A DNA stretch of 64,000 nucleotides from Gigaspora margarita (taxonomy: Eukaryota; Glomeromycota; Glomeromycetes; Diversisporales; Gigasporaceae). Made by a program: the position numbers and the translations under genes. The stretch's first letter is position 1. Each line of letters starts with the position of its first letter. The DNA lies in NCBI GenBank assembly GCA_009809945.1, contig WTPW01001141.1:15754-79753 (forward strand), read 5' to 3'. A model generated the notes under the pieces. That model did no database searches, was not told the DNA's origin, and saw nothing but the letters and a program-made list of their open reading frames with translations. Positions 1 to 11,131 of the stretch are shown here, one piece after another.

Positions 1-294
1 GTATTGTTAAAGTTTAAATAATTATTATTAATATAACTATGTAATTAGATTATTAGCATTAGTTTACATATTGCTAAAGTTTAAATAATTATTATTTAAA
101 TAGAAAATTTTTTTCTTATCTCTTTCTTATCGTTTTTTCACCTGTGTGCAATTTCAAGGTATTTTATTATAATTATTATTATTAATTTGTTTTTTTTTTA
201 TTTATTATTAATATTATTTACTAATAAAAATTTTTTATATATATTACAATATATAATATAATATAAAATATATATTACAATATATAATATAATA

Positions 295-1449
295 CTGTTT
301 TTCTCCTCTACAATTACCTCCTTTATAGTCACAACTTCAATATAATCACACAAATTTTAACAACTATTTTTTTTATATATAAAATATCTTTATATAATCA
401 CAAACAGCTTATAATCACTATCACATTCTTTAAAAGATTTTTGAGATTTTTTTATAGTAAAATACTCTTATATAATCACAATATCATATATAAAAGTCTA
501 AATTTTACTACTATAGATTCCCGAAAGTAAGCTATATTTTGTTATGCAAAAATCAGAAGTTTGCTTATTTTGGATTAAATTTAGTTTTTAGTGATCGCAA
601 GTAGTTGCTACATAGTAAAGTCCAAATTCTACTAAATAAATTGATTATAATCGCTTAAGTAAACTTATTCAGAGGATCAAATGCATATACTCTAAAATTT
701 TTATTCAAATTGGAATATTTTTTATTATTTGACTTTTAATTTTTACGTTCGTCGAATATATTTTTTTAAAAAATTTTATTTTTATTGTTGAAAGTAAAAG
801 TCAAAAGTCAAATAATAAAATGTTCTTTAATTTTGCTAAAAGTTTTACTGTATATGTATTTTGATTTTCTTAATAAGTTTTCTTAAGCGATTATCATCGA
901 TTTACATAGTAAAATTTGGACTTTACTATATAGAGACTATTATCGATCATGGGAATAGCTTATTTTCGAGTAAATAAGTTTTTGGGTTTTTTGGTCAGGA
1001 ATCTATGGTAAGTAAATCGATTAACATATTAAGAAAGCTGTTTGACACAAATTATACATATTCTGAAATTTTGACAAACTTGGCAAACTATTATTAACTT
1101 GTTTTTTTATTATATGTTAGACAAAAAAATAATTTATTTTTTTTTGTCTAACATAAAGTAAAGAAATTAATTAATAAAAGTTCATCCAAATTATATGAAT
1201 CTTTTAGGATATGTGTGATTTGTTATTCCAAACAACTTTACTTAATGCATAAAAGTTGATTCACTTAGTACAATTTTGACTTTTATATGTAGCAACTATT
1301 TGTAATTATAATATTTACTTCTATATAATCACATAATATAAACCACGTTATTAAATATGATTATATAGGGTAATTACTATATAATCACATCTCTTTATAA
1401 TTACCATTTTTGCTGCAAACAACTGCGTAATTATAGAGGAGAAAGATAG
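295..1449. mobile_element. TA-flanked foldback element (pogo/Tc1-like MITE) with nested insertion
   Basis: The left end CTGTTTTTCTCCTCTACAAT and the inverted right end CTATCTTTCTCCTCTATAAT form terminal inverted repeats, bounded by TA at 293-294 and 1450-1451. The subterminal regions carry repeated TATAATCACA strings like those of the 743-bp elements at 4.9 and 24.6 kb. No transposase is present. Without the nested 498-bp hairpin (511-1008) the element is about 655 bp and is itself a rough palindrome. It sits inside the tandem array, whose uninterrupted units show the empty site. Confidence 0.8.
511..1008. mobile_element. about 500-bp hairpin MITE, TIR CYATAKRTTTCC family, copy 1
   Basis: Termini CTATAGATTCC and, inverted, CCATAGATTCC are flanked by TA (509-510 and 1009-1010). 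The interior is a long imperfect palindrome: AGTAAAGTCCAAATTCTACT near 617 faces AGTAAAATTTGGACTTTACT near 907, and the arms meet near 750-790. The host element is itself palindromic, so its opposite arm (around 1258-1280) supplies the empty site, where ACTTAGTAC mirrors the broken TACTAAGT. No coding capacity. Related copies lie at 22822-23663 and 50625-51136. Confidence 0.8.
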
Positions 1450-2210
1450 TACAAAATATATATTACAATATATAATATAATATAAAATATATCAGATAAT
1501 AATAATTTTTTAAAAATTTAGCAAAATACGAACTCGTAGATTGCTAAATATAACCACGTAATTAGATTATTAGTATTAGTTTACGTATTGCTAAAGTTTA
1601 AATAATTATTATTTAAATAGAAAATTTTTTCTTACCTCTTATCATTTTTCTTACCTGTGTGCAATTTCAAGGTATTTTATTATAATTATTATTTTGTTTT
1701 TTTTTATTTATTATTAATATTATTTACTAATAAAAAATTTTTTATATATATTACAATATATAATATAATATAAAATATATATTACAATATATAATATAAT
1801 ATAAAATATATATTACAATATATAATATAATATAAAATATATCAGATAATAATAATTTTTTAAAAATTTAGCAAAATACGAACTCGTAGATTGCTAAATA
1901 TAACCACGTAATTAGATTATTAGTATTAGTTTACGTATTGCTAAAGTTTAAATAATTATTATTTAAATAGAAAATTTTTTCTTACCTCTTATCATTTTTC
2001 TTACCTGTGTGCAATTTCAAGGTATTTTATTATAATTATTATTTTGTTTTTTTTTATTTATTATTAATATTATTTACTAATAAAAAATTTTTTATATATA
2101 TTACAATATATAATATAATATAAAATATATATTACAATATATAATATAATATAAAATATATATTACAATATATAATATAATATAAAATATATATTACAAT
2201 ATATAATATA

Positions 2211-2361
2211 AGGGGAGTGACAAAAATCAGGTGATTTTTTAGGGGGAGGAGGTAAAAAAAGTTGAAATTATATATAAGAACCTGACTATATATATATTAA
2301 AAAAAGAGGGAGGGGGGTAGGCCTCTGATAAAAAATAATCAGGTGATTAATGACATGGCCC
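2211..2361. mobile_element. about 150-bp MITE, copy 1
   Basis: The element starts AGGGGAGTGACAAAAATCAG and ends ATTAATGACATGGCCC, with imperfect inverted ends sharing an ATCAnnTGATT core. It interrupts the TATAATATAATATAAAAT subrepeat of the tandem array, giving a clear empty-site comparison and a TA duplication. The middle holds a purine-rich GGGGGAGGAGG stretch. A close copy lies at 19971-20112 and a reverse-oriented fragment at 30541-30600. It is too short to encode protein. Confidence 0.75.
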
Positions 2362-2888
2362 TAATATAAAATATATCAGGTAATAATAATTTTTTAAAAA
2401 TTTAGCAAAATACGAACTCGTAGATTGCTAAATATAACCACGTAATTAGATTATTAGCGTTAGTTTACATATTGCTAAGGTTTAAATAATTATTATTTAA
2501 ATAGAAAATTTTTTTCTTACCTCTTATCATTTTTCTCAATTTCAAGGTATTTTATTATAATTATTATTTTTATTTTGTTTTTTTTTTATTTATTATTAAT
2601 ATTATTTACTAATAAAAAATTTTTTATATATATTACAATATATAATATAATATAAAATATATCAGGTAATAATAATTTTTTAAAAATTTAGCGAAATACA
2701 AACTCATAGATCATATCTAAATTTTAAATAATAATTATTTATATAGTAATTTTCTCTTGCCCATTTTTCTCACTAGTGTGCAACGCTTAAAGGTATATAT
2801 ATATTTATACTAATGGTTATTTATTTTTTTAATTAAATATAATTTACAACTATAATATTTTTTTAATAAATAAATAGAAATATAAAGA

Positions 2889-4842
2889 ATGGACCACTTA
2901 ATACGAGCAATTTATCTTTTATATTCTTACAATGCTGAACAATATATTCGCCAAATTCAATTTCATAATAAAGAAATTGAATTAACATATGTAAATGATA
3001 CCAAAACATGTTGCTTTTTCCAAGAAATTGGAGATATTACTAATTTTCATAAAAAAATAACATCTCAATTGGATTTAATTATTAATATTAATACTAATAA
3101 TAATGAAATTCCAAATGAAAATAATGAAATTTTAAATGTGAAATATGAAGAACTTTATGCTTTTACTTGTAAGTATGCTGTATTCAATTATTAATTCTTT
3201 GATACATGTTCTTTATTAAATGATTTCAATTTTGTTTAGGTAAAGAAATAATGCAAATAGATGAAGTTAATGAAAATAGTAAAGTTATACAAGTGGATAA
3301 AGCTAATGAAAATTGTAGTGAATACAATAATGAAATTAATAATATTGGTGAAAAAGGTGATAATGAAGAGGATGAATATAATAAGGAGAGTAATGAAGAA
3401 AATGAAAATAAGAATGACGATCAGAATGAAAGCAATGAAGAAAGTGATGAAGATAAAAATGATGATGAGAATGAAGATGAGGATGAAGATAATGAACAAA
3501 ATATTAAGCGACAATGTAAGTTATAATTTAAATAATTTTCTATTAATTTAAAAAAAATCACTTAATTTTAATTTTAATTTAGGTATTGTGGCACAAACTT
3601 CTAAATCAGTTAATCGGCTCTTTCTACCTGCTTTTCTTCAAGAAGTATCACCTGATATTATAAATCAATATGTTATTTTAGTATCTATTACACATAATAC
3701 AAATTTTAACAAAATTGAAATTCATCTAACAAAAAAAACTACAATACTTAAAAATAGTAAAGGTGATATTATACTTGAGCCAATTAACCCTGTAGAAGTT
3801 AGAAAGTCTATTAAGAACATTCAATTTCCCAAATTAAACAGAGTAAGCAGAAAGCAAGTTAACCAAGATCCATATCCACTTTTAGGTTATTTTGCTAATT
3901 TTGAAACTACTAAAAAGAGGAATATATTAACTGGAAATAAATTGAAAGTTTCAAATCTATATTATGAACTGCTGGCTTTTGAAGGAGAATTATCTGTTAT
4001 TGCACCATTTTATGATAAAAATTCTAATCTTAAAAAAGATGACTATTATAAAAATTTAATTAGATATCTAAAGGAACTTTCTATAATTCGTAAAACTTCA
4101 GTAGTTCAATTTGATCCTGCTCAGATTGATGGTGGATTAGCTTTAGAATATGAAAATTTTGTATTATCAAATTTAGATAATAGTTTAGATTTGCAAAACC
4201 AGATTATACTTTTAAGATACACTCCACAGGTATCTAAGGATCTTAGGGTTAGTAATTTTTCGAAACATGATGTATTAGATAGACAATTGCAAATTTTTGC
4301 TACATCAATGAGCACATGTTATCAGTCTATTTTTGATTGTAATATTACAACTTATAATATTGAAGTTTCTTGAAGAATGTTACTGCGATTCTTGTATAAG
4401 TTTGAAATAGCATATAATTACTTAATAGAATGGATAAATAAGTGTACAACCGGTGAAAAGGGAACCAAATTTGCAACTCAAATAAGGGTGTTACTTACTG
4501 GAAAAGTATCACCATATAGCATGTTTAATATTCATCAATCAAATAATTCATTTAATATTAAACATGATATTGATGGTGATTCTTTCAAAGTAAGAAAAAA
4601 AAAAGAATCAAGATATAGAAGACTATATGGACCTGAACATAAATATTCCTGGTTTTGTAGGAAATATTTCATCAAGAAAACTGACAACTTTTATTGCTGC
4701 AGGGCCTCACTTGCATCAATTACTTGAAGCACTTAATAATAATTAGGTACTTTTAGATATAATTGATGATGTTAGTATTACATGGCTAGAAAATTTCAGA
4801 AAAGATGAATGGTCTGCTTTTATTAAAAATAATAAAGGATAT
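2889..4842 (+). pseudogene. Broken three-exon gene of unknown function
   Basis: Exon 1 (2889-3168) and exon 2 (3240-3515) are joined by a 71-bp intron (GTAAGT...TTTAG), and exon 2 to exon 3 (from 3583) by a 67-bp intron. Both introns are phase 1 and both split a Cys codon, which strongly supports the model. Exon 2 is highly acidic and Asn-rich (runs of E, D, N). Exon 3 encodes a globular-looking region with no family I recognise. It is broken by TGA at 4371-4373, and a frame change at the 10-A run 4595-4604 is needed to follow the more protein-like downstream frame (about 4605-4842), which also holds a TAG near 4744. No transposase or catalytic motif is visible. The acidic exon resembles the acidic N-terminal exon of the Tnp2-like gene at 6.4 kb, so it could be a second ORF of the same transposon; that is inference. 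Confidence 0.55.
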
Positions 4843-4933
4843 TAAATTCTTTGTATATACTAAAAATTTTGTATTAATTTTGAATTTGTTTTGCTAAATT
4901 GCTTTTATTGCAATATATTGTTTTATATTAGTA

Positions 4934-5676
4934 CAGTCAGACCTCTCTATAGTCACACTCCATATAGTCACACCTCTATATAAGCACCCAATATTGTGCA
5001 ATGGACTTAAATATAGTAAAAAACCCTCCTTATAGTCACAAATCGCCTATAATCACTATCACAAAAAAATTTTGATTTTTTTATCAATTTTATTAATAAA
5101 AACCCTCTTTATAGTCACAAATTTTGACCAAATATGGATTAAAAAATCTGATTGGCCGATATTCATATTTATGTTTATTTAAAATATTCTATTAAAAATT
5201 CTTAAAGGTTTGACAGCAAATAACTTTTGATGCAGTGGTCCGATTTAAATGAAACAACCACCAAAATGTTCGTCTCGATGAGACGATTTTAATGAGCTCT
5301 AAATCGTTAAAATCCAATCACAGGCTCCTGTGACCGTTAAGGATTTGTGTTACTTCACATGTTTAAGAATTGATTAAATTTAAATATCTAGGCAAAAAAT
5401 CCTTAATAATCTTAGCATTTTGTAACTAGATTTGGCAATTTTATACTCTTTAGAGAACACTCTGGTGGACATTTTATCCAAATTGGGTCACTGGATCAAA
5501 AGTTATTCACTATCAAATATTTTAAATTTTTTAATAGTATTTCAAATATGTGCAAATATATTACTAATTGACCTTGGGTCATGTGATTATGACAAAGTAT
5601 TTTATTTATAGTCACACCTCTATACAATCACCAAAATAGGGCGTGACCAACTTGTGATTATAGATAGGTCTGACTG
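4934..5676. mobile_element. 743-bp pogo/Tc1-like MITE, copy 1
   Basis: Terminal inverted repeats CAGTCAGACCTCTCTATAGT (left) and CAGTCAGACCTATCTATAAT (inverted right end) are flanked by TA at 4932-4933 and 5677-5678. TATAGTCACA strings recur near both ends. The interior (about 5185-5540) is an imperfect palindrome containing the module CGATGAGACGATTTTAATGA, shared with other elements in the window. The copy at 24630-25372 has exactly the same length. No transposase; the TIR style fits pogo/Tigger-type Tc1-mariner elements. Confidence 0.9.
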
Positions 5677-5744
5677 TAGTTATATTAAATAATAGGTAAT
5701 TTGTATAATTTTAAATATCAATTATAATAAGTCTGATATGAGTA

Positions 5745-5879
5745 CCATCAAAAGAAAACCTGTAATCAGGCTTTAATTATATTTTGTTTATAGTTAGCCA
5801 TTTATGATAGATTTTTTCATAGATGATTAGCTATTCATAAAATATAATTAAAGCCTGATAACAGGTTTTCTTTTGATAG
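5745..5879. mobile_element. 135-bp foldback MITE with TA duplication
   Basis: The left end CCATCAAAAGAAAACCTGTA and the inverted right end CTATCAAAAGAAAACCTGTT are followed by matching AATTATATTTT tracts, so almost the whole element is inverted repeat around a short centre near 5800-5815. TA occurs on both sides (5743-5744 and 5880-5881). It is non-coding. Confidence 0.8.
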
Positions 5880-5881
5880 TA

Positions 5882-6149
5882 AAAATTTATTTTTACTTTA
5901 GATTATTCTATATAATTATAATGATTTTTTAATTTTTTTACAACTTGTTTTTGTAAGTTGCTTTTCTATTAATTTAGCAAAATACGAATTTGTTATTTGT
6001 TAAAAAAAAATTAGTGAAAAAAAAGGTTAATTTTTTTCAATAAATTGTTAGTAAAATTAATTAGCTTAAAAAAAATAAATATTTCAAATACTTATATTTT
6101 AATTATAAATTTTATAATAATTAGCTATAGATAAAAAAGTTTTATGTAC
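5882..6149. other. AT-rich leader of the Tnp2-like gene
   Basis: No ORF of note. It contains AATTTAGCAAAATACGAA at 5971-5988, matching the landmark of the tandem array at 1-2705, and long A and T runs. It may be subterminal sequence of the transposon that carries the downstream gene. Confidence 0.4.
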
Positions 6150-9100
6150 TTGTATATTTTGTTTGCAAGAAACTGATGGTCATGGCAAATTATTAAGTAC
6201 ATCTACTTGAACAAGACATAGAAAATGAGAAAAAAAATCTTCAAAATCCTTTTCCAATTTCAAATAATACACCTAATAATATTTTAAATAATCAAATAAA
6301 CATTATTAGTATGGAGGATATTGATATTGAGGAAAATATTAAACAAAGTAAGATAAAAAAAAATATTAATTTTGAATTAATTTTTTTTTTTAAATTGAAA
6401 TAATTTTTTAAATTTTTAGATTTAGAAAATGAGGAATTGGATGAAGAGGATGAATTGGAGGAAAATGAGGAATTGGATAAAGAGGATGAATTGGATGAAG
6501 AGAATGAATTGGAGGAAGAGGATGAATTGGAGGAAGAGAATGAATTGGAGGAAAAGGATAAATTGAAGGAAGAGGATGAATTGGAAGAGGAGAATGAATT
6601 GGAGGAGGAGGATGAATTGGAGGAGGAGGATAAATTGGTGGATGAATCAGAAAGTAATGAAAAAATAAGTTTTGAATCTGAAGAGGATTTTAATAACACT
6701 GAATTTAATGGTAATTATTTTTATTTTGATATATTTATTTAAAAATTTTTTATGTTAATACTTTTATATTTTAGATTTATCAAATGATTTAATTAAAGGG
6801 CTTCAGCTTCTTTATATCAAAGATAAACACACAATTTCTGATCAAGCATTTAATGAAATATTAGAAATTTTTAATATTTCTAATATTTCTCTTTATCGGC
6901 TTCAAAAAGTTCTAGGAAATTTGGTTCCAATAGAACAAAAACTTATAGATATTTGTTGGAATTCTTGCTGTGCATTTACTGGACAAAATGCTAATTTTAA
7001 TACATGCCTATATGTAAAGAGTCACAGTATACAATTAAAAAAAAAATTTAAAAAGTCTAGAAAACAATTAGCATATTTTTCAATAACTGATAGCTTAAAA
7101 TTACAATATAAAAATCTATCATGAGCAGAAGATCTTAGATATCAATATGAATATACATCAAAAAAAGAGTATACTTTGGAGGATAGCATAATTGGGGATG
7201 TTTTTGATGGTAATAGATATAAAACTTTAGTAGCATCAGGCTTATTTTTAGATTATAGGGATGTTGCTTTAATTGCATCTATGGATGGCTATCAAGTTTT
7301 TAAACAAAACTGAAATGACTGTTGGATAATTTTGCTTTTAAATGCAAACCTTTCACCATCAAAAAGAGTAAAAAAAGAAAATTTAATAATTAATATAGTT
7401 ATACCTGGACCAAAATCTCCAAAAGATTTTAACAGTTTTTTATGACTATTAGTTGATGAATTAAAGCAACTTGAATGTAATTTTTTTTATTTTAAATTAT
7501 ATGATGAATAGTATTAATATATATATTAATTTAATTAAAATTTTATAGCTGGTATAACTTGTTATGATGCAATATTAAAAGAAACATTTAAATTGCATAG
7601 CTATATTCTTTCATGGTCTGGAGATATTTCTGCTTTATCTAAAGTTATGTGTCTTTCAGGTCATAATGCTAAATATGGATGCCAATATTGTTATATAAAA
7701 GGGACCTATTCTGAAATTGCTAGACATATGTATTATCCACTTCATTTATTAAATGAAGATAATAATTATGATCCTGAAAATTTACTAATGCGTTCTCATA
7801 ATAGTTATATTTTGGATAGTAAAGAATGCAAAAAAGGTAATTTTATTATTTATTTTAATTAAATTTAAACTTATTAAATATTTATTTATTATATTAATAG
7901 GTGTAAATAGATATAGCATTCTATTTGAATTATCTTCAATTAATTTTCCTTTATCATTTCCAGTAGATATTATGCATGCACTTTTTGAAAATATTGCTCC
8001 TCATATGTTTCATCACTTTATAGACAAATTTTTTAAAAATGAAACTTTAAATAATACAGAATATAAAATTTTAAAAAAAAATTGGAATAAAATTGAAAAA
8101 ATAATTGAATATAATAAAAAAGCAATGCCAACAGATTTTGGTAGGCCTCTTATTAATATTCAGAAATATTACTTATCTTTTAAAGCTGAAGAGTGGTATA
8201 ATTGGATAATTTTGTATTTACTTCCTCTTTTGCAAAAATATCTGCCAGAAAGGTAATTGTTTTTAATCTATAAACTTAAAGAATAATATTATGAATAATT
8301 TTTTATTTTTGTTATTTTATAGATATCTAAATGGATGAACAAATTTTATTAAAACAACAAAATTATGCCTTAATCAAACTTTATCAAAAAAGAACTTGAA
8401 GAAATTCAAATATTATTTATCAAATTTATTAAACATTATGAGCAGTAAGTTTTAAATTACAATTATCTATAAAATAGTATTTTTAAAATTTTAATTAATA
8501 TTTTTTTTAGAAAATATTATCAAAAAAAATCTGAACATCTCCACGCAGCTCTTATTAGTTTCATTATCATTTACATATTGCAGAATCAATTTATGAAACT
8601 GGTTCTGCATGGGCAACATGGCAATTTCCGATAGAAAGATTGTGTGGAATGTTAATTCCTTTAGTTAATTCTCATGTGCATCCATATAAAAATTTAATAA
8701 ACAAATTAACTATATGGACATGCTTTGTACATTTACAATATAATGATAAATATCATCAGCAAATTTTTAAACCTATTTTTAATGAATCTTTTAATAAATA
8801 AAAATTATTTTCTTTATCAAAAGAACATATAATGGCAAAAGGAGAAATTCAAAAAATTAAACAATATTATGCAACTGAATTTGATTTACTATTAAAAAAT
8901 ATAATGGTAAATATTTTATTTTAATGATACTTAATTTAATTATATTTTTTAATAATATATTTTAAAAAATTTAGATTAATACTACTAAAATTTATAAATA
9001 TAGCAAATTAAAAACAAAATCTGGATCAATTATTGGTTTATCATTTTCTAATAATGATGAAGATATAAAAAGAAACAATTATTCAATTGCAGTAAGTAAA

Positions 9101-9476
9101 TTACTTTTAAATTATAAAATATTTAAATATTTAATAAATATATTTAACTGTTAAATATTTTATAATTATTGTAGGCAAAATTTCTTGTTGATAAAAATGC
9201 ATATCGCCCAAAGCACCTATTGTTTTTGCAAAGCAAGAATTTTATAGTCAAGTTCTATATTATTTTACTCATGAATATGTAAATGAAATACATTTATTAG
9301 CTTATATACATTGGGTAAGAAACATAGAAATTTCAAGAAATAATATAAAATTATTTCAATATTTTGGTAAAAAAAGTATTATTAATATAAATGCTATAGA
9401 TCATTGTGTAGGTTTTTTAAAATTGGGAAAAAACAAGTATATTATTATAGATAAAGAAAATCAAATAATATTTTAG
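6150..9476 (+). pseudogene. Tnp2/CACTA-like transposase, multi-exon, decayed
   Basis: This would encode a DDE-type DNA transposase acting in the nucleus on its element's ends. It starts with a Cys-rich zinc-finger-like segment (LCTCIFC, about 6150), then an acidic repeat exon (6420-6710). Next come core blocks typical of Tnp2/Transposase_21 proteins: MDGYQVFK (about 7285), PGPKSPKDFNSFL (about 7408-7446), SGDISALSKV with CQYCYIKG (about 7618-7702), FPVDIMHALFEN (about 7957-7992) and a C-terminal ERLCGMLIPLVNSHV block (about 8635). Introns have GT-AG ends of 60-80 bp, for example 6348-6419 and 6711-6774, with others near 7476-7548, 7835-7900, 8252-8322, 8445-8509, 8907-8973 and 9093-9172. In-frame TGA codons near 6208, 7123, 7312 and 7443 sit where Arg or Trp is expected. 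Terminal repeats were not identified. It is dead as it stands. Confidence 0.75.
6425..6660 (+). repeat. Acidic coding minisatellite in Tnp2-like exon 2
   Basis: An 18-24 bp unit built from GAG/GAA, GAT/AAT, GAA and TTG codons repeats more than ten times and encodes an E-E-[DN]-E-L pattern. It lies in the exon between introns 6348-6419 and 6711-6774. Polyacidic tails near the N-terminus are common in nuclear transposases. The repeat also makes a spurious Ser-rich ORF on the opposite strand. Confidence 0.8.
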
Positions 9477-9489
9477 AAATAAAATAAAT

Positions 9490-9810
9490 AAATATTTACT
9501 GTTAAAATTTTCTAATTCTAATATAAATCTAAAATTGGATTATTTTCATAGTATTTCTGAACTATATTTACTGTTAAAATTTTCTAATTCTAATATAAAT
9601 ATAAAATCAGATTATTTCCTGTAGTATTTCTAGAATATATTTATAATTAAAATTTCTCAATTTTAATATAAATGTAAAATCAGATTATTTCCTGTAGTTT
9701 TTCTGGAATATAAAATTTCTTAATTTTAATATAAATGTAAAATCAGATTATTTCCTGTGGGTTTTCCAGAATATATTTTATTATTAAAAATTTCTAATTC
9801 AAATATTAAA
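9490..9810. repeat. About 80-bp tandem repeat, four copies
   Basis: Units contain TTTCTAATTCTAATATAAAT (or TTTCTTAATTTTAATATAAAT), then AAAATCAGATTATTTCCTGT and a TTTCTGGAATATA tail; they start near 9506, 9573, 9648 and 9713. The array lies directly 3' of the Tnp2-like gene, where CACTA-type elements carry subterminal repeats for transposase binding, so it may be the right subterminal region. This is inference, since no CACTA terminus was found. Confidence 0.65.
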
Positions 9811-9965
9811 TGTTATTGGAATATTTTCTGAATATTTTTTTGAAACAAAAATTATACGATATTTTTAAGACCCTTGATTGGAATATAATCAGAATATTAT
9901 TAAAATATAATGAATAAAATTTTTTTATAGGGTTTATTAGTAGTAGATATAGCATTTATTGCACA

Positions 9966-10290
9966 TGTAGCCCGTTACATTTGTGAAAAACAAAAATATA
10001 TAAAAGCAGCCGATGTGGACCCCAAGTTCAACATCGAGTCTTTATGCTCTTTCACTAATAAATACATTTATTTATTATTTAAATTAAACAGTTACTAGTA
10101 TCTTCATATACTTTTAATTGTTGCCTCTTTTATAATTGCAAATTACCATAAATCTTCTTTGTTAAGTTTTCTTGAAAAATGCCTTTCGACTTAGTTAAAT
10201 CATAGTAACAAGTGAGGTTATACAAAGTGATCACTGTCTAAGGTCGCTCTAGTTACCTACTATCTTAAAAGAAGTAGATATAGGATAACA
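9966..10290 (+). repeat. Gypsy-1 5' LTR (325 bp)
   Basis: Starts TGTAGCCCGTTACA and ends GGATAACA, giving TG...CA ends. It is nearly identical to 20141-20474; the length difference is a 9-bp block (ATAGATATA) present only in the 3' copy, next to TGTA. A TATATAAAAG box at 9997-10006 is a plausible core promoter. Similarity to the 3' copy extends about 15 bp further left, so the exact start is uncertain, and I could not define a target duplication. Confidence 0.85.
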
Positions 10291-10296
10291 AATTTG

Positions 10297-10311
10297 TGGT
10301 GACTATGAGAT
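10297..10311 (+). promoter_or_regulatory. Putative primer-binding site of Gypsy-1
   Basis: TGGTGACTATGAGAT begins six bases after the LTR. Its complement ends in CCA, as expected for pairing with a tRNA 3' end. I cannot name the tRNA. Confidence 0.5.
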
Positions 10312-10632
10312 ACCTTCTCCACCCTTGCTTTGTATTTTGGAAACCCAAAAATCAGATTTTGGTCTTTGTGGAATGTTTTCTACTAAGTAAACTTGATCAT
10401 TTTGCTCTGTTTGAGCTAAAATTGGACTGTATACCTGTTGAAAGATTCCGCATCTTTTGTACTAAGCTTATCTTAGGACAAAAATCTAACCAGAATCCAC
10501 AAATCGTGTTGATGGCATTTTCTTCCAGATGATCTGCAAGAAAGAAACTTTTTGTTCACGTGACTTCTGTCAAGAAATAAACCTTAAAAACTGACTATTG
10601 GAACTTAACAACCCAACCCAAAGTAATACTGG

Positions 10633-10854
10633 ATGCCTAGAAAAGGTATTGCCACTTCAAAAACACCAGAACACATTGAAAATACTCTTGCTTGGAAGGC
10701 TCCCTTCTACAAGAAATATTTGGAACAATAATTGGAAAAACTAGTTGAATCCTCTGAACAACCAGACAGAACCATAGTCTTCTCCTTACAAATCCTGAGA
10801 TTAGCAGACTTATACTGCACCCAATTAAACCAAACCAAAACCATTGATCAATAA
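10633..10854 (+). pseudogene. Small leader ORF of Gypsy-1
   Basis: An ORF of about 73 codons starts at the ATG at 10633 and runs to TAA at 10852-10854, with one internal TAA after GAACAA. It lies between the primer-binding site and the gag-like ORFs. Composition is protein-like (basic start MPRKGIATSK, then an amphipathic LEKLVES segment), but no family is recognised. It could be an upstream ORF or chance. Confidence 0.3.
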
Positions 10855-11131
10855 AATTTTTATTTTCTTTTCTTATTTTTATATCTTTATTATTATTATT
10901 GTTTTATTATTTTATGCAATTTAATTCTCAAGGATACATACAGAAATTAGTAACACACCACCAAGAACACTATATAAGAGCCACTTTGAGTCATACAGAT
11001 GATTCTTGTGAAATCTGCTACCCTGTAACTACTACTGTTCCTAGAAACTTTTTAAATTTCTATCGTTGGTATTGTGCCCAATATCCTGCTAGTGACTTTT
11101 TTGGAAAATCTTTAGAATACTTTCACCAAAT

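Larger units (their letters stand above)
1..2705. repeat. AT-rich tandem array, units about 285-350 bp
   Basis: Near-identical units recur with the landmark GCAAAATACGAACTCGTAG at 1521, 1871 and 2405 and a diverged copy at 2691. Each unit carries a TTAGATTATTAG block, a TGTGCAATTTCAAGGTATTT block (missing its start in the third unit) and a variable number of short TATATTACAATATATAATAT subrepeats, which explains the unequal lengths. The array is cut by elements at 295-1449 and 2211-2361. No coding potential is seen. A related AATTTAGCAAAATACGAA string recurs at 5971, upstream of the Tnp2-like gene, so the array may be subterminal sequence of a large DNA transposon; that link is inference. Confidence 0.85.

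Noticed and set aside
1..2705. Tandem array as a CRISPR array
   Set aside because: Units are 285-350 bp, AT-rich, in a eukaryotic context, without short repeats separated by unique spacers.
3236..3514. Minus-strand ORF rich in Ile/Phe that looks like a membrane protein
   Set aside because: It is the antisense of the acidic, Asn-rich exon 2 of the unknown gene; composition follows from the GAA/GAT/AAT codons.
6292..6699. Ser-rich minus-strand ORF
   Set aside because: Antisense of the acidic minisatellite in the Tnp2-like exon.
10296..10532. 78-codon ORF after the 5' LTR
   Set aside because: It begins inside the primer-binding region, has no motif and is not matched in Gypsy-2.
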